A stretch of 64,000 nucleotides of DNA from Brevibacterium aurantiacum (GTDB taxonomy: Bacteria; Actinomycetota; Actinomycetes; Actinomycetales; Brevibacteriaceae). The position numbers and the translations under genes were made by a program. Below the pieces are notes generated by a model. The model did not search any database. It saw nothing but the letters and a program-made list of their open reading frames with translations, and was not told the origin of the DNA. The stretch is taken from assembly GCF_900169065.1 (NCBI RefSeq), contig NZ_FXZB01000002.1, positions 124,001-188,000 on the forward strand, read 5' to 3'. Position 1 is the stretch's first letter, and the number at the start of each line of letters is the position of its first letter. Below are positions 35,051-42,926 of this stretch, piece after piece.

Positions 35051-35631
35051 TAATGACCTTCGAGCGGCACGAGCGCCCACAGACCGAAGGCGAGGAGCAC
35101 GAAACCGGGGATGATTCCGCCTAAGACGGGGATGAAATCGGGGGCACCGGCGAAGAAGGCGATGAAACCGGCGATGCCGCACAGCGTGACGACCGTGGCG
35201 AGAATGTGGAAGCGCCCGAGCTTGAAGACAGAGCCGAGGGCGTAGAAATGCGTTCCGACGACGAATGCTACCCAGGCCACGCCGAGTTCGGGATGACCCA
35301 TACCGCTGAGCAGACGAATGCCTCCGAAGAGCGCGACCGCCTCGATCGCGACGATGATCCAGTAGCTGCGCCCGAAAGGACCGCCGGTGCGCACCTGCGA
35401 GTCTGCAGTCTGCGCCTGAGCACGCTTCATCCGCCCCAACCCGCGAAGCGCGAGAAACGCGATGGCGGCGAAGGCGGCTATGCCCACGATGAGCACCAGC
35501 GTCCGGCCCAGGGTGGAGAAGCCTGCGCTGTTGACGATGAGGAAGACGAGTCCGAAGGCTCCGCCGATGAGCGAGCCGATCTCCGCGCCCGCGGCGGGCT
35601 GCGGTCTGGAGTGCACTGCGTGGGTCATCAT
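35050..35631 (-). CDS. Polytopic membrane protein of unknown family
   Basis: 193 residues with six hydrophobic segments: IGSLIGGAFGLVFLIVNSAG, LVLIVGIAAFAAIAFLALRG, YWIIVAIEAVALFGGIRLLS, VAWVAFVVGTHFYALGSVF, ILATVVTLCGIAGFIAFFAG and GGIIPGFVLLAFGLWALV. A hydrophilic loop with RMKRAQAQTADSQVRTGGPFGRS lies between the second and third. No diagnostic motif was recognised. It stands alone, convergent with the tricorn gene. Confidence 0.65.
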   Translation of the reverse strand: MMTHAVHSRPQPAAGAEIGSLIGGAFGLVFLIVNSAGFSTLGRTLVLIVGIAAFAAIAFLALRGLGRMKRAQAQTADSQVRTGGPFGRSYWIIVAIEAVALFGGIRLLSGMGHPELGVAWVAFVVGTHFYALGSVFKLGRFHILATVVTLCGIAGFIAFFAGAPDFIPVLGGIIPGFVLLAFGLWALVPLEGH

Positions 35632-35811
35632 CGTCCTGTCGGGAGTGCATGGACACCACTTCTTCGGTGGTGACTCGGGGGACCCTGAACCCGCTGCCGG
35701 GGCACGAGACTCGGGTCTGTGCTCACATTCTTACACCTGAGACCGCCCCTCGCTGTGAACACTCGAAATTTTCCTACCCCCTCTCACCGTCAACGCACGG
35801 AAACTTCCTGC

Positions 35812-36159
35812 CGGGTCGTCGACGAGCATCGTCAGGCGGTTGTGCTGACCTATCAGGTCTCACGGTCACTGTCGCGTGATGGCCTCGAGTCCATTCAGGC
35901 TCAGGAGCTCGCGACTCTGCAGCCGCTCATCGATGTCGTCGCCGAGGCGGGGGCACAGGGCGATCTCCATAACGTCGACGCGAACACCCTCGGCCACGAC
36001 CTCATGACGATGGCGCACATGTGGGCGCTCAAGCACTGGTACTTCCAGCAGCGTGAGGTCGGTCTCGAGGAGTACATCCACCAGCAGGTGCGCACGGTTG
36101 TGATGAACAACCTCAGCGAGAGCGCGCGGAAGCGAGTGGGTACGTCCGCAGTCCGGTGA
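35812..36159 (+). pseudogene. Truncated TetR-family regulator (C-terminal domain only)
   Basis: The frame reads as a TetR C-terminal ligand/dimerisation domain: DEHRQAVVLTYQVSRSLSRDGLESIQAQELATLQ, AEAGAQGDLHNVDANTLGHDLMTMAHMWALKHWYFQ and EEYIHQQVRTVVMNNL. No helix-turn-helix domain precedes it; upstream of about 35812 the frame is unlike any TetR N-terminus. It is therefore a remnant. It is convergent with the pyrimidine-reductase-like gene, with a gap of only 10 bp. Confidence 0.65.
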
Positions 36160-36169
36160 GCGCGGCGAG

Positions 36170-36946
36170 TCAGCCTGTGCGGCGGTAGAGCAGGTAGAGA
36201 TAGCCGTCGTCGGTGCCGTAAAGGGACGCCAGGGAAAGGTCGGCTGGCGGGTCGAACCGCGCACCGTGGAGAATGCTGGTTCCATCCCCTGCCACCAGCA
36301 TGGGGCTCCTCGTCAGGCTGAGTTCGTCGACGTCCCCGGTTCTCAGCAGATCGGTGAACAGGCGGGGTCCGCCTTCGCAGACGATGCGCGTCAGCCCGCG
36401 AGAGACGAGCTCAGCGATCGCCGCGCTCAGGTTCACGGTCGAGCGCCCGGCCACGACCACCTCGGCGACCTCAGCTGCCTGCGCACGGGCTTGCGCGGGA
36501 GCATCGGCACACGTGATGACGATTGTTCGTGCATCGTCGGGAGCCTCGGTGAACAGCGGGGACGAGAAGTCGAAGTCCAGGCTGTGTGAGACCACAGCCA
36601 TGGGCGCAGTCGGGGTTCGCCCCTGACGCAGGTGACGCCACTGCCGATCGTCTTCGGCCGGGCCGTAGTCCTCGATCCGAGCCGTGCCCGCGCCCACGAG
36701 GATGACGTCGGCCAGCGCGCGATTGAGCGCGAAGAGCGACTTGTCCGTGTCATTGCCCAGTCCACCAGCGTGACCGGCGATGGTGGCAGCGCCATCGACC
36801 GAAGCCACGAACACGGCGCGCACCCAGTGTTCGACACCCTCCGGGAAGGCGAAGGCCTCAGGCAGCGTGACCGTCTCCAGCGGCGCGGGCACGAGCCTGT
36901 TCACACTCGGAGCGCCGGGCGGGGCGTCACTCGGAGCGCCGTTCAT
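36170..36946 (-). CDS. Pyrimidine reductase family (RibD C-terminal domain) protein
   Basis: 258 residues. RibD-C fold resembling dihydrofolate reductase: VASVDGAATIAGHAGGLGNDTDKSLFALNRALADVILVGAGTARIEDYGP, central VVSHSLDF, and IVCEGGPRLFTDLLRTGDVDELSLTRSPML. NADPH-dependent reductases of this group act on pyrimidine intermediates of riboflavin synthesis or on other small substrates. It follows the encapsulin gene by 30 bp on the same strand and may be in its transcript, but a functional link is unproven. A CGCCGAGGTGG copy lies at 36457-36467 (minus). Confidence 0.85.
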   Translation of the reverse strand: MNGAPSDAPPGAPSVNRLVPAPLETVTLPEAFAFPEGVEHWVRAVFVASVDGAATIAGHAGGLGNDTDKSLFALNRALADVILVGAGTARIEDYGPAEDDRQWRHLRQGRTPTAPMAVVSHSLDFDFSSPLFTEAPDDARTIVITCADAPAQARAQAAEVAEVVVAGRSTVNLSAAIAELVSRGLTRIVCEGGPRLFTDLLRTGDVDELSLTRSPMLVAGDGTSILHGARFDPPADLSLASLYGTDDGYLYLLYRRTG

Positions 36947-36976
36947 CGACCGTCCTTGTTGCCGCTGAGGATGAGG

Positions 36977-37777
36977 TCAGCGGTGCAGGGGAACACTGGA
37001 TTCGTCCGTCAGGGCGAGGAATCCGAAGGTCTCCTGCAGGTAGAGCTCGACGCTGTCGCCGTTGTGGCTGTGATAGCCGATCGAGAGGTCCTGGCCGAGG
37101 TGCAGTTCGTAGTCTCCGCCGCGCACTGAAACGAGAAGCGCGCCCTCGAGAGCCGGGGCCCAGATGATCTCTCCGTCGCCGAGCAGGCGGGACAGATGAT
37201 CGCGGACCGGGTAGCCGTGGTCGGTCGATTCGGAGACCTTCGTGTACTCCTCGGAGGACAGCAGCAGACTGTAGGGGCCGTCGACTCCGGCCTTGCGCAG
37301 ACCGCTGAGCGCTTGGGCCACGGAGTCGGCGAAGTCCTCGACGGCATCAGGGATCGCCACTGGGGTATTCGAGCTGCCGGGCACGATTCCGCCGATGCCG
37401 GCCGAGTCGAGGCCGTGGAGGATCGCGCTGTCCTCGGCCATCGCGATCGTGGTGGCGGCATCCTTGACCGGCTGCCAGTCCGAATCGCCGGACCCGCGTT
37501 CGACATCGTCGATGGCCTGCCGGGTGACCGTGAACGGCACTCGCAGCTCGATGAATTCCTGCGAGATGCGCTGCTTGATCGAGATGTCGCCGCCCGTGCT
37601 TCCGAGCGTGCGGATGTGACCAGTGCCCACGGATGAGGTCTCGAAGCCCGTGGGGCCTTCGACGTCGACGATGCGGCGGCCGGCGATGTTGCGTTTGAAG
37701 GTGCGGCGGGCTTCCTCTTCGATCTCGGCCCAGGCGGAGTCCGTGACTGGGGCGAGATCGCGATAGAGATTATTCAC
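36977..37777 (-). CDS. Encapsulin shell protein (linocin M18 type)
   Basis: 266 residues, GTG start. HK97-fold family 1 encapsulin: N-terminal MNNLYRDLAPVTDSAWAEIE, GRRIVDVEGPTGFETSSVGTGH, RVPFTVTRQAIDDVERGS, DSAILHGLDSAGIGGI and C-terminal QDLSIGYHSHNGDSVELYLQETFGF. Sixty copies normally assemble into a T=1 shell of about 20-24 nm, with pores at the symmetry axes and a pocket for a C-terminal cargo peptide. The AAGGAG ribosome site lies inside the last codons of the DyP gene, whose stop overlaps this start (GTGA). Called linocin M18 in Brevibacterium linens. Confidence 0.97.
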   Translation of the reverse strand: MNNLYRDLAPVTDSAWAEIEEEARRTFKRNIAGRRIVDVEGPTGFETSSVGTGHIRTLGSTGGDISIKQRISQEFIELRVPFTVTRQAIDDVERGSGDSDWQPVKDAATTIAMAEDSAILHGLDSAGIGGIVPGSSNTPVAIPDAVEDFADSVAQALSGLRKAGVDGPYSLLLSSEEYTKVSESTDHGYPVRDHLSRLLGDGEIIWAPALEGALLVSVRGGDYELHLGQDLSIGYHSHNGDSVELYLQETFGFLALTDESSVPLHR

Positions 37778-38877
37778 TGTCTACTCCTTTTGAGACTGCC
37801 TATTCCGAGGCTGCCGTCGGATGTATCCCGAGCGGCTTCTTCGGCTGTCTGATCTGCGGGTTCGGTGGAATCCTCGGCGAGGACCTCGGCGCGACCAGTG
37901 TCGTCGTCCGTGGCTGCATCCTCGTCCTCGCCCGGATCCTCGAGGAAGTCCTGGGTTGGGACGTAGAACAGATTGCCGGTCTCCGCGGTCGAGAAGTCGA
38001 GGATGCGGTCATAGGTCCCGGGAGGATCTCCGATGAACATGTTCTCCAACATCTGCTCGGTCACCGAGGGATCGCCGGCGTAGCCGATGAAGTACGTTCC
38101 GTATTCGCCGGACTCGACGGAACCGAAGACCATGTTGTCGCGGACGATCTTATGTTCGGTGCCGTCCTCATCCTCGATGGTGTTGAGGATGAGATGGGAG
38201 TTCGCGGCCTTGTCATCGTCGTCGAACTCCATGTCGGAGAGCTTGTGGCGACCGAATGCCGCCTCTTGGTCCTCGACGCTCAGCGATTCCCAGTCCTTCA
38301 TCTCGTGCGTGTACTTCTGCACGATGACGTAGCTGCCGCCTTCGCAGTCGGGGTCCTCGGGACCGACGTAGGCCGAGTCGATGGCCTCCTGATCTTCGGG
38401 ATTCTCGGTCCCGTCGACGAATCCCAAGATGTCGCGTTCGTCGAAGTAGCGGAATCCGTGCACTTCGTCGACGACGTCGACAGACGAGCCGATTTCTCCG
38501 ATGATGAGCCGCGCGAGTTCGAAGCACAGGTCGATGCGTCGCGCGCGGATGTGGAAGAGGATGTCACCCGGGGTCGAAGGTGCCGTGTGGGTGTCACCGC
38601 GCTGTTCGATGAAGGGGTGGAGCTGAGCGGGCCGCGGTATCGAGTACATGCGGTCCCACAGCAAGGCGCCGATGCCCGTGACACAGCTCAGGTGGTCTTC
38701 GCGGGAGCGGAATCCGACGGTGCGCACGAGTCCGCTGACATCGCCGAGGAAGTCCTTGACCTCAGCTTCCGCGCCCGGGTGGACGGTGACGACGAGGAAG
38801 ATCGCCGAGGGGGCAGGCGGACCCAGGACGTGCTGCGGAGTCCTCCCGTTCGGAAGTGCCACGTTCTGTACCGTCAC
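37774..38877 (-). CDS. DyP-type heme peroxidase, encapsulin cargo
   Basis: 367 residues from GTG 38877 (GAGGAG eight bases upstream). Dye-decolorising peroxidase of the DypB type: distal Asp in GFVDGTENP (Asp about 155), proximal heme His in NSHLILN (about 228) and catalytic Arg in KIVRDNM (about 246). After the fold comes an acidic linker and a C-terminal targeting peptide, SDGSLGIGSLKRSRQ, the canonical family 1 encapsulin cargo signal. It thus loads into the shell encoded next. Oxidises dyes, lignin-type phenols or iron-related substrates with hydrogen peroxide. Confidence 0.97.
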   Translation of the reverse strand: MTVQNVALPNGRTPQHVLGPPAPSAIFLVVTVHPGAEAEVKDFLGDVSGLVRTVGFRSREDHLSCVTGIGALLWDRMYSIPRPAQLHPFIEQRGDTHTAPSTPGDILFHIRARRIDLCFELARLIIGEIGSSVDVVDEVHGFRYFDERDILGFVDGTENPEDQEAIDSAYVGPEDPDCEGGSYVIVQKYTHEMKDWESLSVEDQEAAFGRHKLSDMEFDDDDKAANSHLILNTIEDEDGTEHKIVRDNMVFGSVESGEYGTYFIGYAGDPSVTEQMLENMFIGDPPGTYDRILDFSTAETGNLFYVPTQDFLEDPGEDEDAATDDDTGRAEVLAEDSTEPADQTAEEAARDTSDGSLGIGSLKRSRQ

Positions 38878-38948
38878 GCCATCATCTCCTCGTTCGCACG
38901 AATGATCATCGAGGTGCACTGCATCATCGCAATGGTGCTTGGCTGGTC

Positions 38949-39027
38949 AGTATACACCCCCTCTGACAACGGCCGGCAACCGTCTGACAACGGGAAATAT
39001 CCGTTTTCGACAACCGCGGAAGTTGTC
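38949..39027 (-). promoter_or_regulatory. DyP-encapsulin promoter with repeated GACAAC operator elements
   Basis: On the minus strand TATACT (38949-38954) is a good -10. Upstream, TCTGACAACGG occurs at 38962-38972 and 38983-38993, exactly 21 bp (two helical turns) apart, a further GACAAC at 39009-39014, and the inverse GTTGTC at 39022-39027. The repeats overlap the -35 region, as expected for a repressor or activator array. Confidence 0.6.
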
Positions 39028-39125
39028 CTTGCCGTTCACTTCGTCTGTCCTACACTGGGGTCAGAACGACAGTAATGGGACCAGACGACGGAACTGGGAC
39101 ACCGACGACAGCATGGAGGTCGAGC

Positions 39126-39500
39126 ATGACGCAGAAGCATCAGGTTCAGGTTCGGCGGGCCTATGACGACCCGGCTCAGAACGACGGCACTCGGATCCTC
39201 GTCGACCGCATCTGGCCGCGCGGAGTGAGCAAGGACAAGGCCGAGCTCGACGACTGGCTCAAAGAGCTCGCTCCCTCCAGCGACCTGCGCAAGTGGTACT
39301 CCCACGACCCCGACAAGTTCGAGGAGTTCTCGCGACGCTACCGTGACGAGCTCAAGGACGATGACCATGCCGAGGCGTTCAAACATCTCAAGGAGTACGC
39401 GAAGAAGGGCAAACTGACACTCATCACGGCCTCGAAGCGCGACGACATCAGTGACGCGACGGTGCTCAAACACGTGCTCGACGGCAAGAAGTCGAGCTGA
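39126..39500 (+). CDS. DUF488 family protein
   Basis: 124 residues from ATG 39126 (GGAGG six bases upstream); a longer upstream frame is not used. DUF488 pattern: QVRRAYDDPAQNDGTRILVDRIWPRGVSKDKAELDDWLKELAPS, DLRKWYSHDPDKFEEFSRRY and KGKLTLITASKRDDISDATVL. The group is widespread and uncharacterised; the VDRIWPRG motif is its signature. Followed 18 bp later by a DinB-fold gene on the same strand, so probably co-transcribed. Confidence 0.9.
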   Translation: MTQKHQVQVRRAYDDPAQNDGTRILVDRIWPRGVSKDKAELDDWLKELAPSSDLRKWYSHDPDKFEEFSRRYRDELKDDDHAEAFKHLKEYAKKGKLTLITASKRDDISDATVLKHVLDGKKSS

Positions 39501-39518
39501 GGGATCAAGGGGCGGATC

Positions 39519-40037
39519 ATGAACGAGATCGAACCGGATACACGCGATTGGGCGGATGTGCTCGAGGGCGGGTGCTCCGAATGCGGGTTCACCGGACACG
39601 AGGACGTCACGAGTGTCCCAGACTTCGCGACAACCTCGGCGGAGGCATGGAACGAGGTGTTGACCAGGCCGAATGCGCGCGAGCGTACCCAACCGGACCG
39701 TTGGTCCGACGTCGAGTACGCCGCTCATGTGCGTGACATCCTCGATCTGTTCCGCGAGCGCACTCACCTGATCGTCACGCAGGAGTCCCCGACCCTGCCG
39801 AACTTCGACGGTGATGCTGTCGCAGTCGAATCCGACTACCGGAACCAGGACCCCGCCGAGGTGGCCGTGGAACTGAGAGCCGCAGCCCTGGCTTACGCTG
39901 CCGGCCTGTCGCAGGTCTCCGGGGACCAGTGGGATCGGGTCGGCTACCGAGCCGATGGACGCGAATTCACGGTCGCTTCACTGACCCGGTACGGACTGCA
40001 CGAACTCAAGCATCATCTCCACGACGTGAACGCGTGA
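39519..40037 (+). CDS. DinB-family (YfiT-like) protein
   Basis: 172 residues. Four-helix DinB/MDMPI-type fold with histidines placed as metal ligands: AAHVRDILDLF near residue 68 and YGLHELKHHLHDV near the C-terminus, the HxxxH pair of the family. The N-terminus carries Cys in EGGCSECGFTG, an unusual CxxC start. Members include mycothiol- or bacillithiol-dependent transferases; in an actinobacterium a mycothiol role is plausible but unproven. Same transcript as the DUF488 gene. Contains CGCCGAGGTGG at 39854-39864. Confidence 0.8.
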   Translation: MNEIEPDTRDWADVLEGGCSECGFTGHEDVTSVPDFATTSAEAWNEVLTRPNARERTQPDRWSDVEYAAHVRDILDLFRERTHLIVTQESPTLPNFDGDAVAVESDYRNQDPAEVAVELRAAALAYAAGLSQVSGDQWDRVGYRADGREFTVASLTRYGLHELKHHLHDVNA

Positions 40038-40058
40038 AGGCCTGAGCACCTCGGCGCT

Positions 40059-40268
40059 TCAGAAGACGATCGCCCAGATGAGGATCGCGATGACGGCGAA
40101 GACGAATACGAGGGCCCAGGGACTGCCGTAGTTGAATCCCCAGCCGATCCCGACGCGCTTCGGCACGAGGAACGCTGGGTCTTTGGGACAGAAGTAGAGG
40201 ACTCCGAGCTTCCAGTTCGCATCGTCATCGCGAAGTCTCTGCTTCTCTTCCGGGCTGATCGAGCTCAT
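40059..40268 (-). CDS. DUF5808-type small membrane protein
   Basis: 69 residues from ATG 40268 with GGAGGAGAG just upstream (a longer frame to 40304 lacks a site). Sequence DDANWKLGVLYFCPKDPAFLVPKRVGIGWGFNYG is the family core, followed by one C-terminal hydrophobic helix ALVFVFAVIAILIWAIVF. Often found alone; function unknown. It lies convergent with the DinB-type gene. Confidence 0.85.
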   Translation of the reverse strand: MSSISPEEKQRLRDDDANWKLGVLYFCPKDPAFLVPKRVGIGWGFNYGSPWALVFVFAVIAILIWAIVF

Positions 40269-40393
40269 GGACGACTCTCCTCCTCGAGTGTGGTGCGTGA
40301 GCATGGTTCCTTGCCGTAACGCTACACCTGCAGTACCCCGTTCGGCACCTGGGCCCGGTTCACAAGTGCTCGCGCGAAAACTATCGTTGACTC

Positions 40394-40750
40394 ATGGCAC
40401 TGGAATGGGAGCAGACCGTCGTTGATGCCCACAACCCGCAGGCCCTCGGCCGCTGGTGGGCCGAGGCACTCGATTGGGTCGTCGTAGGCAATGATCCGGA
40501 CGAATTCGAGATCCGCGAGACCAAGGACAGGCTTCCGGGCATCCTCTTCGGACGCGATGATGAGACGAAGTCCGTGAAGAACCGACTCCACTTCGACTTC
40601 CGACCGAAGGATCGCGACGCCGAGGTGGAGCGACTGCTTCGTCTCGGCGCCGTCCGCGTCGACGTCGGCCAGACCGGTGAGGAGCCCTGGGTGGTCCTCG
40701 CCGACCCGGAGGGCAACGAGTTCTGCGTGCTCTCACCCCGCGATCCGTAA
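40394..40750 (+). CDS. VOC family protein (glyoxalase-like)
   Basis: 118 residues. Pattern QTVVDAHNPQALGRWWAEALDWVVV, a central strand NRLHFDFRPKDRDAEVERL and C-terminal WVVLADPEGNEFCVLSP is the glyoxalase-like subgroup in which a single VOC module is followed by a predicted metal-site strand. Substrate unknown. It is followed by the TetR gene and its operator. A CGCCGAGGTGG copy is at 40618-40628. Confidence 0.88.
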   Translation: MALEWEQTVVDAHNPQALGRWWAEALDWVVVGNDPDEFEIRETKDRLPGILFGRDDETKSVKNRLHFDFRPKDRDAEVERLLRLGAVRVDVGQTGEEPWVVLADPEGNEFCVLSPRDP

Positions 40751-40789
40751 TCTGGCGCCACCCATGATCTGACCAGCTCTCAGCCGATA

Positions 40790-40807
40790 TTGGACAGCAG
40801 TGTCCAA
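40790..40807. promoter_or_regulatory. TetR operator palindrome
   Basis: TTGGACA (40790-40796) and TGTCCAA (40801-40807), perfect 7-bp arms with a 4-bp spacer, 19 bp before the TetR ATG. A typical small TetR operator. Confidence 0.65.
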
Positions 40808-40826
40808 AATAACCTACTCTCGTTCC

Positions 40827-41501
40827 ATGGGCAGGAAGAAGAGCTTCGACGAGCAGGCGGTGATCAACGCCGCGATCGCCGTCTTCAGCGAGCACGGCTA
40901 TACCGGCACCGACGTCGGCCTCGTCTGCGAACGCGCTGACATCGGCCGTTCCAGCTTCTACAACACCTTCGAGAGCCTCGATGCCCTGTTCCTGCGCGCA
41001 CTGCGCGAATACACCGCGTCCGGAATCCCGCTCCGGGAGGAACTGAGGACAGGGGCAGCGCCGGCACCAGCACTCATCATGCACCGCCTCGGCGGGGAAC
41101 TGGCCAAACAGTGCGAGGACGATCAGCGCATTGGATGCCTGTCTGCCAACACCGCGGCCGAACTCGGACGTGAGATCGACGCGGTGTGCACGATCCTCGA
41201 TCCCGATCGTCAAGCCTGGCTGGAGACGTACCGCATCGTCTTGGAACGCGGCCAGATCGAGGGCCACATTCGCTCCGAGCTCGATGCGGGAGTGCATGCG
41301 GAGCTCATCCACAGTGTGCTCGCCGGGCTGAGAGTCGCCGCTCGAGTCATGCCCGCCGAAAACGTCCAGGCGCAGGCGACCGCGTTCATCGCAGGGCTGT
41401 GCACTCCTGCGGGGCTCACAGCACTTCACGACCACACGGCAGCCTCTACCGGCATCGACTCACCCGGACTTCCCGTCTCAACCGAAAGCAGCCCCCAGTG
41501 A
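40827..41501 (+). CDS. TetR/AcrR family transcriptional regulator
   Basis: 224 residues from ATG 40827; earlier in-frame start codons overlap the operator and were not used. N-terminal helix-turn-helix: AVINAAIAVFSEHGYTGTDVGLVCERADIGRSSFYNTFESLDALF. The C-terminal ligand domain is conventional (GGELAKQCEDDQRIGCLSANTAAELG). The stop overlaps the start of the MFS gene by 4 bp (GTGA), so it regulates that transporter and itself. Confidence 0.9.
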   Translation: MGRKKSFDEQAVINAAIAVFSEHGYTGTDVGLVCERADIGRSSFYNTFESLDALFLRALREYTASGIPLREELRTGAAPAPALIMHRLGGELAKQCEDDQRIGCLSANTAAELGREIDAVCTILDPDRQAWLETYRIVLERGQIEGHIRSELDAGVHAELIHSVLAGLRVAARVMPAENVQAQATAFIAGLCTPAGLTALHDHTAASTGIDSPGLPVSTESSPQ

Positions 41502-42817
41502 CGACTTCGACTCACGCGAGAGTCCGTGTCCCGGCCCAGGTCTACCTTCTGGCAGCGGTGATCTTCTGCCTGGGCACCAGCGAGTTCATGATCGCCGGGA
41601 TCCTCGAACCCATCAGCGCTGACCTGCAGGTCAGCATCCCCCAGGCTGGTCTCCTAATCACCGGGTTCGCCGTGGGAATGATCGTCGGGGCACCGGCGAT
41701 GGCGCTGCTGACCCTCAAGCTGCCGCGGAAGGCGACGATGATCATCTCGATCGTGGCCTTCTCCGCACTGCACATTGTGGCCGCTCTGTCGCCGAACTAT
41801 TCGATCCTCATGGTCACCCGTGTCCTGGCGGCCATCGCCTGCGGCGGGTTCTGGGCCGTCGCCGCCGTCCACACGACCCGCATCGCCCCCGCCGAGGTGC
41901 ATGGTCGTGCCCTGGCCAGCCTCGTCGGCGGTCTGACCGTTGCAAACCTCATCGGTGTGCCCGTGGGCACGTGGGTGGGCACCCAGTTCGGTTGGCGGGC
42001 GACCTTCTGGGCCGTCGCGATCGTCACCGCTCTCGCCGCCGTCCTCATTGCGCTCACAGTTCGCAGCGCGACCGGGGAGCGCAGCGGGTCGAGCCAGCAT
42101 CTGCCCACCCTTTTCAAGGCCGAGATCCAAGCGTTCAAGGGCCCGCGGATCTGGTTGGCTCTGGCCACGACTGCACTCTTCCAGGCTTCGGTCTTCGCAG
42201 CCTTCTCCTACTTCTCGCCCCTGCTCACCCAGGTGGCCGGAATCTCCCACGACCTTGTGCCGGGAGTCCTGGCCGCCTTCGGCATCGGCGCATTCATCGG
42301 CGTCGTCGTGGGCGGGCGATTCGCCGATCGCAATATCTTCGGCAATATCGTCGGCAGCCTCATTGCCCTGGCGATCAGCCTCTTCGCCTTGTGGCTCGTG
42401 GCCGAAAACGGCTGGGCGGCGATCGTGATGATCGTCCTCGTCGGCGCCAGCGGGTTCTCCATCGCCGGGGCGCTCAATGCCCGCGTCTTCCAGATCGCCA
42501 CCCAGGCACCGACCCTGGCAGCCAGTGTGAACACCTCGGCGTTCAACGTCGGCAATGCCATCGGACCGGCGTTGGGCGCGGCGGTCATCGCACTCGGGTG
42601 GGGATTCACGGCACCGGTCGTCGTCGCCATCGTGTTGGCAGTGGCAGCACTCGGGGTCGCCGCGATCGCGATCAGGGGCGAGCGGAGGTTTGCAGCCGAC
42701 AACGTCGCTTCGGCCTCGCTCGACTCGGTGTCGCTCGACTCGGCCCTGCTCGACACGAAACCCTCGGGCGATGACACGAAGCATTCAGCTATCGACGCCT
42801 CCCGCTGCGCCGATTAG
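41498..42817 (+). CDS. MFS drug exporter, Cmx/CmrA-like
   Basis: 439 residues from GTG 41498. Twelve hydrophobic segments, opening with YLLAAVIFCLGTSEFMIAGILEPISADLQVS and LLTLKLPRKATMIIS, then HGRALASLVGGLTVANLIGVPVGTWVG, the arrangement of the CmlA/CmrA chloramphenicol-efflux group. Resistance cannot be predicted from sequence alone. A C-terminal tail with repeated SLDSVSLDSALLDT is unique to this copy. Translationally coupled to the TetR gene. Confidence 0.88.
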   Translation: MTTSTHARVRVPAQVYLLAAVIFCLGTSEFMIAGILEPISADLQVSIPQAGLLITGFAVGMIVGAPAMALLTLKLPRKATMIISIVAFSALHIVAALSPNYSILMVTRVLAAIACGGFWAVAAVHTTRIAPAEVHGRALASLVGGLTVANLIGVPVGTWVGTQFGWRATFWAVAIVTALAAVLIALTVRSATGERSGSSQHLPTLFKAEIQAFKGPRIWLALATTALFQASVFAAFSYFSPLLTQVAGISHDLVPGVLAAFGIGAFIGVVVGGRFADRNIFGNIVGSLIALAISLFALWLVAENGWAAIVMIVLVGASGFSIAGALNARVFQIATQAPTLAASVNTSAFNVGNAIGPALGAAVIALGWGFTAPVVVAIVLAVAALGVAAIAIRGERRFAADNVASASLDSVSLDSALLDTKPSGDDTKHSAIDASRCAD

Positions 42818-42835
42818 CAATGACCGCTGCCACCG

Positions 42836-42925
42836 TCAGTCGGCAGGCGGCTGCCACAGCTCGATTCGGTTGCCCTCGGGGTCATGGACCCATCCGAAGA
42901 TTCCGACACCCTCCATCTCCTGGGT
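42836..42925 (-). pseudogene. Remnant of a VOC-protein C-terminus
   Basis: On the minus strand about 28 residues read EMEGVGIFGWVHDPEGNRIELWQPPAD and then a stop; GWVHDPEGNRIELWQP is an unmistakable VOC/glyoxalase C-terminal strand. No start codon or N-terminal half precedes it; the dihydrofolate-reductase-like gene ends immediately upstream. A deletion seems to have fused the two. Confidence 0.7.
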
Positions 42926-42926
42926 C

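Noticed and set aside
42836..42925. Reading the VOC fragment as part of the DHFR-like protein
   Set aside because: The DHFR-like gene stops at 42927 in a normal position; the fragment is beyond its stop codon and has no start.
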